Below are positions 35,490 to 48,360 of a DNA stretch of 64,000 bases, piece after piece. The number at the start of each line of letters is the position of its first letter. Positions within the stretch are counted from its first letter, which is position 1. The stretch is from the NCBI RefSeq assembly GCF_001540865.1, contig NC_033640.1:10474170-10538169 (forward strand), in the 5' to 3' direction. The stretch comes from Ananas comosus (Eukaryota; Streptophyta; Magnoliopsida; Poales; Bromeliaceae). Under the pieces are notes generated by a model that did not search any database, was not told where the DNA came from, and was given only the letters and a program-made list of their open reading frames with translations. A program made the translations under genes and the position numbers.

Positions 35490-36646
35490 ATGGTGTTTCG
35501 TCCGTTGATAAAGAGAAGGGTGGCGTTGTTCCCGATGGATGTTGGAGCACAACATAGAAAATGCCAGAGCCTACCGCGCCGTGATTCCGTAGAAATTGGG
35601 CCAGATGCTTTCCAGGTAGTTAAGCCGGAAGACGCCGATAGGAGATTGCTGGGATTGTTCTATGTTGTCGTGGAATGTCTATCTAGTCATCAGGTATGGC
35701 AGTGAATCGTCATGTTTTATTTCTCTCTATCGCTTTTCTACGCTTTAATATGCACTCTGGCAAAAAAATATATATATAGAAGAGTATGTTTCGAGATGTT
35801 GATGTGAAATGTTATATCGGAAGGTATGTTTACAGTTCTAACTGTAGTCAGTTCTTGCAGTTTGCATGTTTAGAAGGTTTTAGTTCATTTTTTTCGAGTG
35901 TTGTATCGATTTCTCTGTATAGTAATTTTACAATGTGGCTATTGTTTTTCATTTCCTGCAATCGATGAAATTTTGCTGCAGAAAGTGGTGTCATTTGGCT
36001 TCTCCAGGGCTATTGTTGTTGCAAGCGCGTTGATGCTTGTTTCGCCTCTTGAAGCTTTAGCGGAACAATGTCAGGGAGAGAGCTCATTTACTAAAATGCC
36101 ACTTTTCTTTGCTGTTGCTATGATAGGGGCTACCGTCACAGGTAAGATAAATGTGTCGCATTTTCGCATGCAACTACTCTCTCTTTGAAAATTTGTTTCA
36201 TCGCTCACCGTTGATTCCCATTCTCGGGTTTTTGTTTTCGAAATTATGATACTAACAATATGCCCCGATAGGATTGCTGGCACGGCAGAGAAGAGAAGAG
36301 CTGGAGCGCGTGAATGACCAGCTACGCCAAATCAACACCGCGCTAAGAAGACAAGCGAAGATAGAGTCGTACGCTCCGAGTTTGACGTACGCACCGGTCG
36401 GTAGAATCGCAGAGAGCGAAGTGATCGTTGATCCTAATAAGCAGGAATTGATGAGAATTTTGAAAACTGGAAAGAAATTCCTGAGGAATCAAGAACTCGA
36501 CAAGGCCTTCGTGGAGTTCAAGGCCGCTTTCGAGCTCGCCCAGAGCTTGGGGGAACATCTCGAGGAGAAGAAAGCTGCTCGTGGATTAGGTTTCGTTTTT
36601 CCTATAACTTCTCGATAACTGTTGATGTTTAACTACCGGTCGTAGT

Positions 36647-36690
<44 letters not shown>

Positions 36691-36915
36691 TCGCAAACGC
36701 CATTTTGCCCTTCAGGTGCATCCCTACAGAGGCAGGGAAAGTACAGGGAGGCTATAAAATACCACTCAAGGGTTTTGGAGATATCGAAAAAAGTAGGGGA
36801 GGACTCCGGCAGTACAGAGGCATATGGCGCAATAGCCGACTGCTACACTGAGCTTGGAGATCTCGAGCGAGCAGCAAAGTTCTACGACAGATACATATCT
36901 AGATTGGATAAATGA
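35490..36915 (+). CDS. FLU: FLU-like TPR protein, plastid regulator of tetrapyrrole synthesis
   Basis: Exons 35490-35693, 35982-36141, 36272-36589 and 36716-36915 join to 293 residues. FLU is a chloroplast membrane protein that restrains ALA synthesis by binding glutamyl-tRNA reductase. Order: a basic transit-like N-terminus; hydrophobic VVASALMLVSPLEALAE; a membrane segment MPLFFAVAMIGATVTGLLA; a charged coiled coil (RREELERVNDQLRQINTALR); then TPR repeats containing KTGKKFLRNQELDKAFVEFK, GASLQRQGKYREAIKYHSRV and AYGAIADCYTELGDLERAAK. The exon 1 donor is ambiguous: CAG|gtatgg at 35693 or CAG|gtagtt at 35615. Both keep frame, giving 293 or 267 residues. A tttcag acceptor 5 bases before the ATG suggests a spliced leader. 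Confidence 0.92.
36651..36687. repeat. (CT)n tract in FLU intron 3 near the acceptor
   Basis: About 18 CT units end 28 bases before the exon 4 acceptor (ccttcag at 36715), where they extend the polypyrimidine region. Confidence 0.95.
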
Positions 36916-37652
36916 ATGACTAGGTGCAAAAAATGCCACTCTTCTTTTTTCTATTTCTCAATGCTTGAGAAAGAAAATTGTGTGTCATGTTTACTTCACA
37001 CATTTGAACCTTACAGCTTTTGACATGTTTTCGGTATCTGATGTAGTTTTTTTCCCTTCAACTAACTCTATGTTCTTGGAAATGCTATGTGTTTATGGAT
37101 GGTGCATCTTCTCAGAAAATGTATCGGAAAATTCGTATCATACTCTGTAGAGATATCTATGGTGCTCCATATTGTTGGAATTAATAAAAAGAGTATGAAA
37201 CTTATTGGATGAATTAATGGGTTGTTTTTCGTATCGATTGAGTTTATCTCTGATGCGCACGCGGTGAAATGTTGTTGCATTGGAAATTAATAACCATGAT
37301 TAGGATTAAACTTGAGACTTGTTTGTTGGTTAATTATGTAAGGACTCTGCAGTCGATGTTACTCGGCTGTTTTAAGCATCCTTTATCTTATTAAAATTCT
37401 ATTTTTTTGCATGATATTGTTCATTGTATATATTATACTCATAGCCAACAACAATTTTCTTTTTTTTTTTTTCTCTCTTTGTAATTTATTGTGCACTTTA
37501 CTGCTACTGACAAGTTGGATGAGCTTCAATGGTCAAACAAAATAACTCCATGTAGATATGTACATACTCTCCATGCACACACACCCTCTATGCCCACTCC
37601 AAATAACACATGCCATAATGTAAATGAACAATATAGTCATATATATACTGAT

Positions 37653-37779
37653 CATGCATGCATGTAATAATGGGGGTTCTATCTCCCAACTGCATATGGC
37701 CTCACCCATCAGAAGCTCTTAAATGAGATAGAGAGTTTCTGATCCATTTCCTCTTCTTACAATTTTTTGTCTATAAATA
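37653..37779 (+). promoter_or_regulatory. Promoter of the glycine-rich protein gene: RY repeat and TATA box
   Basis: CATGCATGCATG (37653-37664) contains overlapping RY motifs. CTATAAATAG with core TATAAATA (37772-37779) sits 74 bases before the ATG, a good TATA distance for a short leader. RY motifs are bound by B3 factors of the ABI3/FUS3 type in other plants. Activity here is inferred. Confidence 0.6.
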
Positions 37780-37852
37780 GAAGAGGAGAGCATAGCACTA
37801 GGTATATCCTCACACTTGCTTGCTATAGATCTTCATTTGGAATAGTTTAAGC

Positions 37853-38583
37853 ATGGCTCCTAAGGCTCTCTTAGTGCTTGCTGTTCTCTTGGCCGCGGCC
37901 GCTCTCCTCACCTCGTCGGAGGTCGCCGCTCGCGAGCTCACTGAGGAAACCCGTGAGTTCGACCGTATACTTTATACCTATTGCCCGACTTTGCAGTACT
38001 GTCGTTTTGCAAACAAAAAAGTCTAAAACTTTTGACCGATGCAAATTAAGTGCCGAAATAAGCATTTGCATGGACCCCCTTACTCAGAAGCTCAAATATG
38101 AAGCTTCTACTTCGAGCTCGATTCTGAAACTACTGAATACATCTTATATTAGTTGGTAGCTAAAGCTTCTTCATATATATATATATTACTATGTTGGATT
38201 CTGCTATGTATATATATATATATATATGTAAACACCCAGCCACACTTTGCATGGCCCATGAATATGCAGATGAGAAGCAAGCGAGTGAGGCTGCTGCGCA
38301 CGTGCAAGACCGCGACCGCGACCTCGACCGCAACTACGACCACGACGATGGAGGCTACAACCGAGGCGGTGGCGGCGGCGGCGGCTACCCGGGGGGCGGA
38401 TACGGCGGCTATCCCGGTCGCGGGAACGGCGGATATCCGGGCCGTGGATACGGGGGATATCCGGGCCGCGGCGGGTACTGCCGCTTCGGGTGCTGCCGCC
38501 GTGGGTACTACGGCGGGTGCCAGTGCTGCGCGCACCCGGCGGATGTCCGCGACCCGGAATACATTCCGGAGGTGCGAAACTAG
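37853..38583 (+). CDS. Secreted glycine-rich protein with Cys-rich C-terminus (GRP3-like)
   Basis: Exons 37853-37952 and 38270-38583 join to 137 residues (ACC C|AT gives T-H across the junction). Residues 1 to about 27 form a signal peptide (MAPKALLVLAVLLAAAALLT, then SSEVAA-RE). A charged D/R segment follows, then a glycine-rich region with YPGRGYGGYPGRGGY repeats. The end is Cys-rich, with YCRFGCCRRGYYGGCQCCAH. This order matches plant cell-wall GRP class members such as Arabidopsis GRP3, which binds the receptor domain of wall-associated kinase WAK1. That partner is family knowledge, not shown here. The second exon is strikingly GC-rich compared with its AT-rich intron. A strong TATA box precedes the gene. 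Confidence 0.88.
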
Positions 38584-40334
38584 AAAAGCATTTGGAGTTG
38601 TGCGCAAATTTCACCATGCATTTCACTGGTCTTGTACTCTAAAATATGTTGTGCTCTAGTGTGAAGTAAAAAATTAATAAAAGGGGTGATGGTTATGTGT
38701 GAGAGGAGATGTACATGTTCCTCCTCATCATCATCTTGGTAGTAGTAGTAGTAGCAGCAGCAGTAGTAGTAGTAATAATGTAATGCAAGTGAAAAATGCA
38801 TGGTGTTGTAACATGTTTATGTGGTTGAAGTATAATTGAATTTCACATCTTACCTTTCTCCTAAAATAATTCAATGACAATTAATATATAACAAGTGATA
38901 CTTCTTCAAGTAAAAATAATTTTTTTTGTAGGTCTTGTGGAAGTAAAGAATAACATTTTAGCATATATAGCATATCAACATTGTGTACAAAATTCACTGT
39001 CACAAGATTCTATCTGTCACACATGGACATAGCATTAACTGTGCCCAAAGGGCCAAATCTAGCATAAAACAAATCCGACCAAGTTAGGGTTAGGGCTTAG
39101 CCTTAACACCTGTGTCTTTGCGAGTAAATCGTAACGCTCGGACGCTAAACTGATTGAAGAGATAAGAGAAAAGGTAACAGAATAAAAATTAAAACAACGG
39201 TATGAGAATGTAAGAATCGAGCCCAGAACATCTTTAAAATGGAAGGAGCTTAAAACTGACTCTGATTTTAAAACAAATTCCACAGTCCCAATTAATATCT
39301 GTCACTCTCTCGTCTAATCCTATCATAAATGCCAAAACAGGATCAAGAATTAAGTTGAATGTGCAAATTTTTTATCCTATAAGAGCATTATATTAATTGT
39401 GGGATCCTCCAATAAATGTGCACTCATGGCAAAAAGGCTTCATTAATATGCTACAAGAGCAAGGTCCACGATTGATTTGATTAGGGAAGCAAACTTTGTT
39501 AATTTATTTCCTTTTTCAGAGCAAATATTTTAATAATAATTGCATTAATTAACTCTAATAACACCAAGATGAAATATATGCAATTAATTATTTTGATGAT
39601 TATTGTGCGAACTTTTTGGGATGGGATTAAATAGGATAAAAAACGATATTTGATAAAGTGGTATATATAGTACTATTCGATGAAGCACTAGCTAACAAAT
39701 ACTATTAAATAGAAAATATATATTATATTAAATTCTTTTTCTATATTAGAACTAAAAGTTTCAAATTGAAGTTTTTTTTTTCAGTATATATAGTTTAATG
39801 CGACACACTCTACTATAAAAAATATTCACAATAAAACAAGGAGATTTATTATATGCAATATATAATTCATGAAATAATTACCAAACCCCTAAAAATGAAA
39901 TTTTTTTAAAAAATTACTAACCATTCTTTAATTCCCCTTTCAAACCCTAGGATATATACCAATTCTCAAGGCATCTTAATGCACCCCTTTGGGGGCTCCT
40001 AAAGTCAAACAAACAGCTCGGTAGCTTAATTAATTATCTAATAAATTAATTAGTGGGTAATTATAGCCAAGTGTGACTAGCTAGTTTAAGATTAACTAAT
40101 AATTAAGCATAATACAATATTAGAATGATCCGATGGGTGGTTTCATTTTCATGCAAATCAATCACCAATTCCAAGGTTGCACGTAAAACGTGGGTCCGAA
40201 AATGCGACAACATCGATCGATCGATCGGTATATCGGATTAATTAATAAGAGCATGATTAATTATACTATAAGGTACATAAACAAGTGGAAAATATTTGTG
40301 CAAATGCCATGGTGGTTGGGACAAAAGATATTGT

Positions 40335-40368
<34 letters not shown>

Positions 40369-41329
40369 GTAGCCCAATGTACAAATGTTAATTTGAAGAG
40401 AAAATAAGGAACAAAAATACATATAAAATACGTTATCAACAACCATTCAATCATAGAGCTCAACTAACTTAAAGGATGTCTTAAGTTGATGGCATAGCTA
40501 TTCAAAGTAGAGAAATTAAAAAGAATTTGTGATCATAATTAATTATGCATAAAAAAATAGGAACAAAATATGTGTGTATTTTGTTAGGCTCTTGTTCATG
40601 CATGATTGCAAGGAAGTGAAATCATAGAAGAGTGCAACAAAAGGTCAAATTTTCCATCATCTTTTTTCCTTTCTCTCTTTTATTGTGGGGTCTCATTGAT
40701 GTCTTTTTTAACACTGTTGTTATGCATGTGAGGGGGAAAATTATGTATATTTACAACTAGAAGCTATATATATATATTCTGAGCAAGCATAAAAGTTGGA
40801 AAAATGAAATTTAAAGATGAAGAAGATGAGAAGGAAAACCAGTCAAATATTATTACAAATTCATCTGATACATCTTGTTAGCATTGTTCAAAAACTATAT
40901 TAATTTGCTCATGATAATTAAAAGGAACATATAAGTGCAAAGATTAAAGCAAAAAAGGAGAGAAAAAAAGAACAAAAAGGTAAAAGAAAATGCCTGGCTT
41001 TCCCTTGTACGCCATCGATCGATCGACTTCGAAAGAATTCTTCTTCAGTTGATGATCATCTCCTCTTCCTTAGTACGATTTTCGCATGTTTCCTCGACGA
41101 TGTGTCGTCGACGGTCACCGGAAGGGGCCTTCGGAGCCGACAAGCAAGAAGTAGAGAACACTTTTACAAGGCATAGCATGAAACTCCCCCTCCATGGTGT
41201 TTTGAGAGAATACAAGGTGTGGATACATATATATGTATAGCTAATGAGAGATGAGAGAAGATGAGTAAAAGGGAGACAATTAATCCAAACACTTACTATG
41301 TGACAACTTTTTAATGGTATTTAAGAAAC

Positions 41330-41336
<7 letters not shown>

Positions 41337-41375
<39 letters not shown>
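41337..41375. repeat. (GA)n microsatellite
   Basis: About 19 uninterrupted GA units. Confidence 0.95.
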
Positions 41376-41380
<5 letters not shown>

Positions 41381-42471
41381 TCCCAAGAAGATGTTTGAGG
41401 GAGGGCACTAAGCTAGGGTTGTGTTTTTGCTGACCAAAATGAGGGGACCCAAAGAAAAGGAGGCCTTTTTTGTTTCCCACTTGGTGTGTTTTCTTGTTGG
41501 TTTCTTGTCCCTCCTGCTCACATATAGTAAAGAGAATATTGTTTCCACCTAATCTAATGGCTAATATATATAGAGTACCGTAAAACCCCGATAGTTTCAT
41601 ATTAGATGAGAAAATAATTATCTATAAAAACATAAGAATCAAATGCTTTAGTAAACATTTTAGGCGGATAGTATGAATTCAATGAGTTATCAATATCAAT
41701 GGACTAGGTAGAACAGTTTTACTTTACTGTAATAAAACTTTACAATAATATTTTTATTTTTTATTTTTTTAAAAATAAACTAGGATATGAAAGTGAGACA
41801 GAAGGATCTCCGGAAAACCCACAAATAAAATAAATAATTCATCAAATGAGAAGCGAAAAGAAATTAATAGAAAGGATAGAAGCTCGCAACAACAAATCTT
41901 AGTTATAAATAACTGCAGCTAAAAGCGAAAACAGGATTAAATTAAAGAGACTCCTATATTTTTTGAGTTGGTTCTTAGATGCAGATTTTATAGATCACCA
42001 GGCCGACCAAACTTCAAACGTGCATTGATTGAATGATGCAACTTTATAAATAAATAATATAATATTTTTTTAAAAAAAAAGAGAAAAAAAGAGAAAACCA
42101 GGGGTGGTGACAAAAGTCCACTGTGAAAGCTAGGGCTTGACTTTTTTATTTAACCAAAAAGAAAAAAAAAATTGGGGGCACCACCAATAGCAGGCCACCA
42201 ACGTGGGATGGTGGGGCCCGCCGAATCTGACGATGCTGACGTGTGGGCCCCACAGCCCACCTCCGTGGCACTCCGGTAAATAGGTGGAGAGTTCGGGGGG
42301 TAAAATGGTCATTTCGGGTGCCCCCCCCACTGTGGATTGGATTTTTCCTGCGTACGGGTCTCGAAGTGATCCCTCTTTCGAATCCAACCCGACAACGTTT
42401 CCGAGTTTTAAAGTCCCTGTCTCAGGGAGGGATGTGGGTTTTTTAATAAATAAATAAATGTTCAGAAGATA

Positions 42472-42498
42472 TTTATTATTATTATTATTATTATTATT
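42472..42498. repeat. (TTA)n microsatellite
   Basis: Nine tandem TTA/ATT units after AGAAGATA. Confidence 0.9.
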
Positions 42499-43164
42499 TA
42501 CTAAAATTCGAATTATTTGTTTTAAGAATGGATTCTTACATAGGATTCTCAAAGCCACGTACTTTAGCAGTAAATAATGCCATATCCTTTTGCTTGAAAA
42601 AAAGGACAGCTAAAAAAAATAAAAAATTTTGAAAAAAAAAAAAAAGTTTCTTCACATAGATATAGGGCTTTACATGATCAAAATCAAATTAAAACAGGGA
42701 GGAAACTGGAACTTAAAACACGTCAAGAACGAGAACTCAATGAAGATGTACGCAAAATCCGTCGATCAATTGCATGTAACTCATTTCATTCCAAAAAAGA
42801 ACTCAACATAGAACTGCTTAGTGATTTGAACATAAAAGTAAAATATGATGAAGATATACGGAAACCAGCGAAACCAACAAGTGTTATACAGCTACATTGG
42901 ATCGCATTCCGCTACTTCGAAAAGAAGAATAGAAGGAAAGACCATAAAAGTTGAGCTGCAACATAAAGAGAGACATCCTAGTTTTCGAAAAGAATTGCTC
43001 TTCAAGGTAAAAATGACAATAATGAGAGAAAAGAACATGTTGTGATTATCCTTCAAGGACTAATCTGTTAGATGTCGATATTCTGTATGGTGCTAGAGCA
43101 GATTACAAAGAAGAAATTTATAATCTGGATTCATTTACACAGTAGACCTGGACCTACGAAGGTG

Positions 43165-45351
43165 CTATGAATGGACCCTTTTCGTTTTCTTCTTCCTCAT
43201 AGCTCGGCCACGATCCCACATAGCTTTCAGAACCATCTCATCCTCATCATGTATCGTCGACTCCCCATATCCACGTTTTCCTTGTGCTTTTACACCGCTA
43301 CTGCTATCTACTCCATTTTCCTTATCCTTCTCCGCCTCGCCACCGCTACTGCTTTCTACTCTATTTTCCTTGCAGTTTTGTACCTCGCCCTGCTTATCAC
43401 CCGCGTCAGCATCATCCTGGCCGCCCGTTCGCATCAAGACCGCAGCATCCATCCGATCCAGGTGCAAGACATCAGAACTATGAGTCATGACATTGCGGTT
43501 ATTGTCCTCTATTTGTATGTCAGTCGCGCGATCTTCGCCCTCCACGAAGTCCTGCCAAGTCAGCGCCTTTGCGGCTTTGGCAAGAGCCTCAGAAGCCTGG
43601 ATGAGAGCAGTTATAGCAGATAGGGCTTCAGACCGGGAAGGAGTTGACAATTTCGCCCTCGTGGTGGCGACGCAAGTAGACGTAGAAGGCACCATCTCTT
43701 TATTCGCAGGGACAAGGGGTAAAGCATTCTCTTGGCTAGGTGCAGCAGGAATGGGTGGAGCAGAGGGAGGAGGCGAAGGAACAGTTAAAGTTGGAGAAGG
43801 CGAGGGCAATTCTGAAATAACGGGGGGAGTAATGGTAGCATTCGAGTCTGCAACAGGAGATCCAAGTGCCGGTGGGCCGAGCTCGACGAGCGCTGTTGTA
43901 GCTACAGTGAGTTGATCATCAGTTGAATGAGCTAAAGGAGAAGACGGTTGAGTTTGATCATTTGCTGGTTGGTCTCCGCTATTTTGGTGTTCTTGCGAAG
44001 AGTTAGTTCGAATATTGCATTTTGAGATCGGTAGTGAGCAAGAAACATGGAGCAGCTTAAACCCATCTAATACAGAGCTGATGCGCCCCTCAATCTGATT
44101 GAGAGTCTCTGCGACATCCTGGGGCACCGTCGTGTTGGCTAGAACGTCTTTGATTCGTTCTTGAATGTCCACCACTAAATTCACCTACAAAATGTTTAAG
44201 CGGAAAGTCAAGTACAACAAAATATATAAAAAGATATCTCTGCAAAACTACCTTTACCGGTAAGGCCTTAAATATATATATACACACACATAGCCTTGTT
44301 ACATAATGAATTTTCATGTGTAAATATTCTCTAGATTTATCATTGCAAGCCTGGATTTTCATATATCCTGTTCACAAACTTAATTTCTGGATCAGATATG
44401 TAGCCTTTTATTTAAGAAAGCTCCTCTTAGTAAAAACCTTTTCGAGTACAAAAACCAGCTTTTCCCCACAAATTGAATAACTTGCCAACTCAATATAATG
44501 GTGTTTTGTTCAGGAAAAGGGGAAAAAAAAACAGCACTTTCGAGGAGTACTCGATATATATTATTACATATTACGCAGTTATCCACAAATCTAAAGTATC
44601 ATAAATAAAAAGCCTTTAAAACATCCACTCAAGTGCTGGAATCCACATACCAGAACTCTCTCGACTTGGCCTTGAGGCTGGTACGATACGGCGGGGCGAT
44701 CAACTGGCGTAGAGATCCAACGGCGGGTGATGTTCCAATACCACTTCATATACTTTTCCAATGCTTTCAGTGGGTCTAGGTCCTCAGATTCTTGTTCTTT
44801 GACCACACTGGATAGCCTATCCTCCCACCGTTTTATATATTGCTCATGGTATTGAGACCAATTCTCTTCCGATCTACCTTGTCTAGTCAATCGGTCTACT
44901 ACCTCCACGGGCTCAGGGATATGTTGTATCATCCCAAATTGTCTAAATACACGATCCGGAACATGCATTTCAACAATTTCATAACAAATTAAAGGTGCCT
45001 TCGATCGCCATACCTCCGACCCACTTTTGCAAAATGAGGGTAATTTAGCCATCAAATCAGATGTATAAGGATCCCATATTACCTACACCATTTTAAAGGA
45101 ATTCAATAATGTATCCTTAACTTATAGAGAGCAAACTGCAATAGGGGGCTGAGGTTACAGTTTCGTGACTAACGATTGCAATTTTATTGTTGGGTCCCTA
45201 AGCATTGCACTTCATTTCAACTTCTACAAAGTTGGATTTAATCCCACAAAATCGTGATTCTAAAAGGTTAAAAATTGCTTGAGTGACTATTAGATGGTAT
45301 GTAGTTATTTCTGCCTGATTGATAAAGGGATTTAACTGGAAGAGAGTGCAT

Positions 45352-45393
<42 letters not shown>

Positions 45394-46979
45394 AGGGACC
45401 CAATTGTACCGCTGAACAGCATTTACCCTAACTAAAATTGGGTAATGAAGCGAAACCTGAGACTCCATCTGGATATCAAGCTCATTGCGATAAAACTCAA
45501 TATCTGAGGTCTTGACATTCTCTCGCCATCGTAATGGGGCATTCCACCTAGAAAAAAAATATATCAAATCAACAAAATGCAACCTATTATTTTCATTTAA
45601 AAACATTTTAGCGACAACTACCTACAACCCAATGGCTTATCGTCTAGGGCGGCATCCCAGTTCCCATTTTTTAGACGCTGCGGGCGGCCCACATGCAAGT
45701 GCTCCCACACCCATACCTGAGAATATTGCAAATGACTCATTCATAGTATAGAAAACGGTAAAACTTATGGATAGACCCTGTACTATCCTTATGTAGCAAC
45801 TTAGTCCCTCAACTTTTTACTTAAAACACATATACCAAAACTTTCTGGCATACTGCAGATTCATCCCTAACTTTCAAAAAATCAATGTTTTTCCTATAAA
45901 CTGAACATTTTACCCTTTCTGCAATATGATTTCCTTGTTTCAGTGTTATTAAAACATGATTAAAAAAGTAATTTTATTAAAAATTGTCCATTCTTATCAA
46001 AATTATCATGAAGCCAGATATGGAATTGGCATACATAAGAAAGTTCAGGAATGAAGTGTTTAAAGAAAAAGTCTAGGGATTGAGCGGAAATATCATGTAG
46101 TACAGAGGCTATCTGGTACCTAAAAGAAACCCTCCAATTGCAAAAGAGTTGATGAGTACCTGAAGTAGTGTAAGAAAGCCGCAACACTCAGCTTTTCCTA
46201 CCAGACTGGCCTTCCCTAATTCTCTATAAAGATAGGCAAGCGCTGCAGCACCCCACGCCATTTTACCACATTCATCAAAATCTCTTAAGAGAGCCAGGTA
46301 CTTTAAGTGAACCCGATTACCACTAGGATCTGGGAATAAGCTGCATGCGATTTGGTACATGATGTAGGCCCTAGCTGTATATTCGATCTGATCTTGACCT
46401 GCATCGGATGGTATTTCATGATATTGTTGATAAAGCCAATCGATCTTGACGCATCCGCCCTTTAGCTGGTCAGGTACTTGACCTAGTAGGTCCTTGCAAA
46501 GTTGTTCCCATTGGTAATCAGTCCGGCCAGTGACCGGAGCCCCATCAACGAGAAGGCCGGATAGAATGGCCACATCTTTCAATAAAATGGTGATTTCCCC
46601 ATGGCGTAAGTGGAAAGTCTGCGTCTCTCTCCTCCACCTCTCAACAATGGCATTTAGTAATGCATGGTCTAGATGGACCCGCTTTAATCTAGATAAATAA
46701 TAAAAACCTGCTCTCTTTAAGAGTGCTAATACTCCTCTGTGTTTCATCTCCCATAAGTTCAGCTTTCGTCCATGCTCGACAAATCTGATGGGTTTGATAT
46801 ACTGGATAACAAATATTTGTACATTAAAAACTCTTAACAGAAAAAGAAAATGGTGTTATGAAAGCGAAGACACTAGAGGTGGATTCTACCTTTTTAGTTT
46901 CAAGGGCACATGATCGATGGCGTTCTTGATCTGTCAGCACAGATTTGTCAATTGGACCAGGGTCTAGTTGCTCTGCCAT
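43165..46979 (-). CDS. Plant mobile domain (MAIN-like) protein, complete, 6 exons
   Basis: Exons in gene order: 46979-46890, 46801-46160, 45716-45622, 45547-45457, 45082-44651 and 44184-43165. They join to 789 residues. The N-terminus MAEQLDPGPIDKSVLTDQER and the following GVLALLKRAGFYYL, TQTFHLRHGEITILLKDVAI, LSGLLVDGAPVTG and VWVWEHLHVGRP are the hallmark sequence of the plant mobile domain (once called aminotransferase-like), found in nuclear MAIN/MAIL proteins and in some transposons. Residues about 1-450 carry the domain. The last 339 residues are a Pro/Ser/Thr-rich then acidic tail, ending in a basic RAMRKKKTKRVHS that could be a nuclear signal. MAIN-type proteins maintain genome stability and transposon silencing. 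Whether this copy is a host gene or transposon-derived cannot be settled here. All exons are open with normal splice sites. Confidence 0.88.
45357..45391. repeat. (TG)n microsatellite in a PMD gene intron
   Basis: About 17 TG units between PMD exons 4 and 5. Confidence 0.95.
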
Positions 46980-48229
46980 CTAACCAAGCATGAAGAGAAC
47001 GAATTTTATAAATATGTAGATATTCAATGCAAAGAATTCACGAAAATAACAAAATAAATATGAGCTAACCTTTATACCTGGTACAAACAAACAAAAAAAA
47101 GGGTGCTTCCATTATCAAGGTACAGTCTCAAGTCCTACATAGAAGAAGAACAAGGATGGCATCTATTCGCACTTTTGGACACATGGGGTTTCGATCTGAT
47201 TGTAAGTATAGATCACATTTTCCTCCTACCAGACATGATTGAGCTACTCTAAGAAATCACTAATCTTTATAATCCAAGTCAATCACTATTTCTCGCATTA
47301 GCCACATATAATAAACCGAACTTAACACCGAAATCCACTAACTTATATGTTTGCAAATACTCTCCATGTGATTATTTGCTGCCCACTTTCGGTAGCTAAC
47401 TTTCTTTTTATCTTGCTTCATGATTTGAGTATCAACTTCAAACTAGCCAGAGGTTATGAGATGTGCGAAAGTAGTAGAAACACATTAATCCATAGTTTAG
47501 AGTAAAATCAACAGATACAGTAAAATTGATTGGTAAATTTGATCTATTATACTTCTAAATCGTTATTACTAAATCAACATGGAGGATAAATTGAGTGCAC
47601 CAACTTATATCTAGTTTTCTAAAAGTTATCAGTCTCAAATTTATTAATGTAGACTTAGATGCCTTTAAAAATCAAAACTTTAATAACTTACTGAGGAAAA
47701 TTGTGCTAAAATGGTTATTACTTGAATGCCAACGTGTAGTAGTGTCATGATAACATGCTGATGCTCATAAGTAGCAAAATCAACTAAAACCAATATCTAG
47801 AATATTACCAACCAACTGAATCATAAAAATACACTATGGATTTTCTACTTCTAATGGTAGAATCTAAAATCAAATGGCAAGATCCAAACATTCCAACGGC
47901 ACAGGATTGCAAATTGAACACAAAAGACCTATTTCCTAGTTCAAAGAGGCCAAATTCAGATGTAACTGAGCTCAAATCATCATCTTATCGTTCATGTGCT
48001 ACATTCCAAAACAATTTCTTCAAAGTTTTCGTAAAAATTAGAGATTTTACTACCAAACTAGCAGAGAACACGAGTAATTGGGGCTCAATTAAGCCGGGAA
48101 CGCAAACCATTACAGCTTCGATTGAAAAGCAAAGACCCGAGATCACGCACTTGATTATGGATCGCAGAGGTGGATTCGGCGCCGACTTTGGCGAGGAGGA
48201 GCGAAGGCCGAGTTAGGGTTTCGAGGTTA

Positions 48230-48273
<44 letters not shown>

Positions 48274-48308
48274 AATGCGAAGGGGAAGTGAGAGAAGGAT
48301 TTGGGGGG

Positions 48309-48360
<52 letters not shown>

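Larger units (their letters stand above)
38584..43160. other. Gene-free intergenic region with microsatellites
   Basis: Contains the GRP 3' UTR with TAG/CAG triplet repeats (38739-38777), then AT-rich DNA. There is AC and AT microsatellite sequence at 40335-40371, a GA tract at 41337-41375 and a TTA repeat at 42472-42498. A GC-richer patch at 42180-42430 includes TGGGGCCCGCC and GTGGGCCCCAC, which look promoter-like, but no gene was recognised beside it. Short open frames here have no family match that I can see. Confidence 0.55.

Noticed and set aside
38149..38659. Long Ala/Thr- and Arg-rich frames over the glycine-rich protein exon
   Set aside because: They are other-frame readings of a GC-rich repeat exon; the frame with signal peptide, Gly repeats and Cys motif explains the sequence.
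40988..41015. miR160-like string TGCCTGGCTTTCCCTTGTAC
   Set aside because: It shares the first nine bases and some of the end with miR160, but has about three extra bases, and I could find no well-paired opposite arm at a normal precursor distance.
42130..42558. 142-residue minus-strand open frame
   Set aside because: It runs through an ATT microsatellite and promoter-like GC patch and has no family resemblance or splice context.
43171..43915. Long plus-strand open frames opposite the PMD C-terminal exon
   Set aside because: They are antisense shadows of the compositionally biased PMD tail, with no recognisable domain.
47836..48216. 126-residue plus-strand open frame
   Set aside because: No domain, a biased composition, and it overlaps the probable leader of the PMD gene on the other strand.
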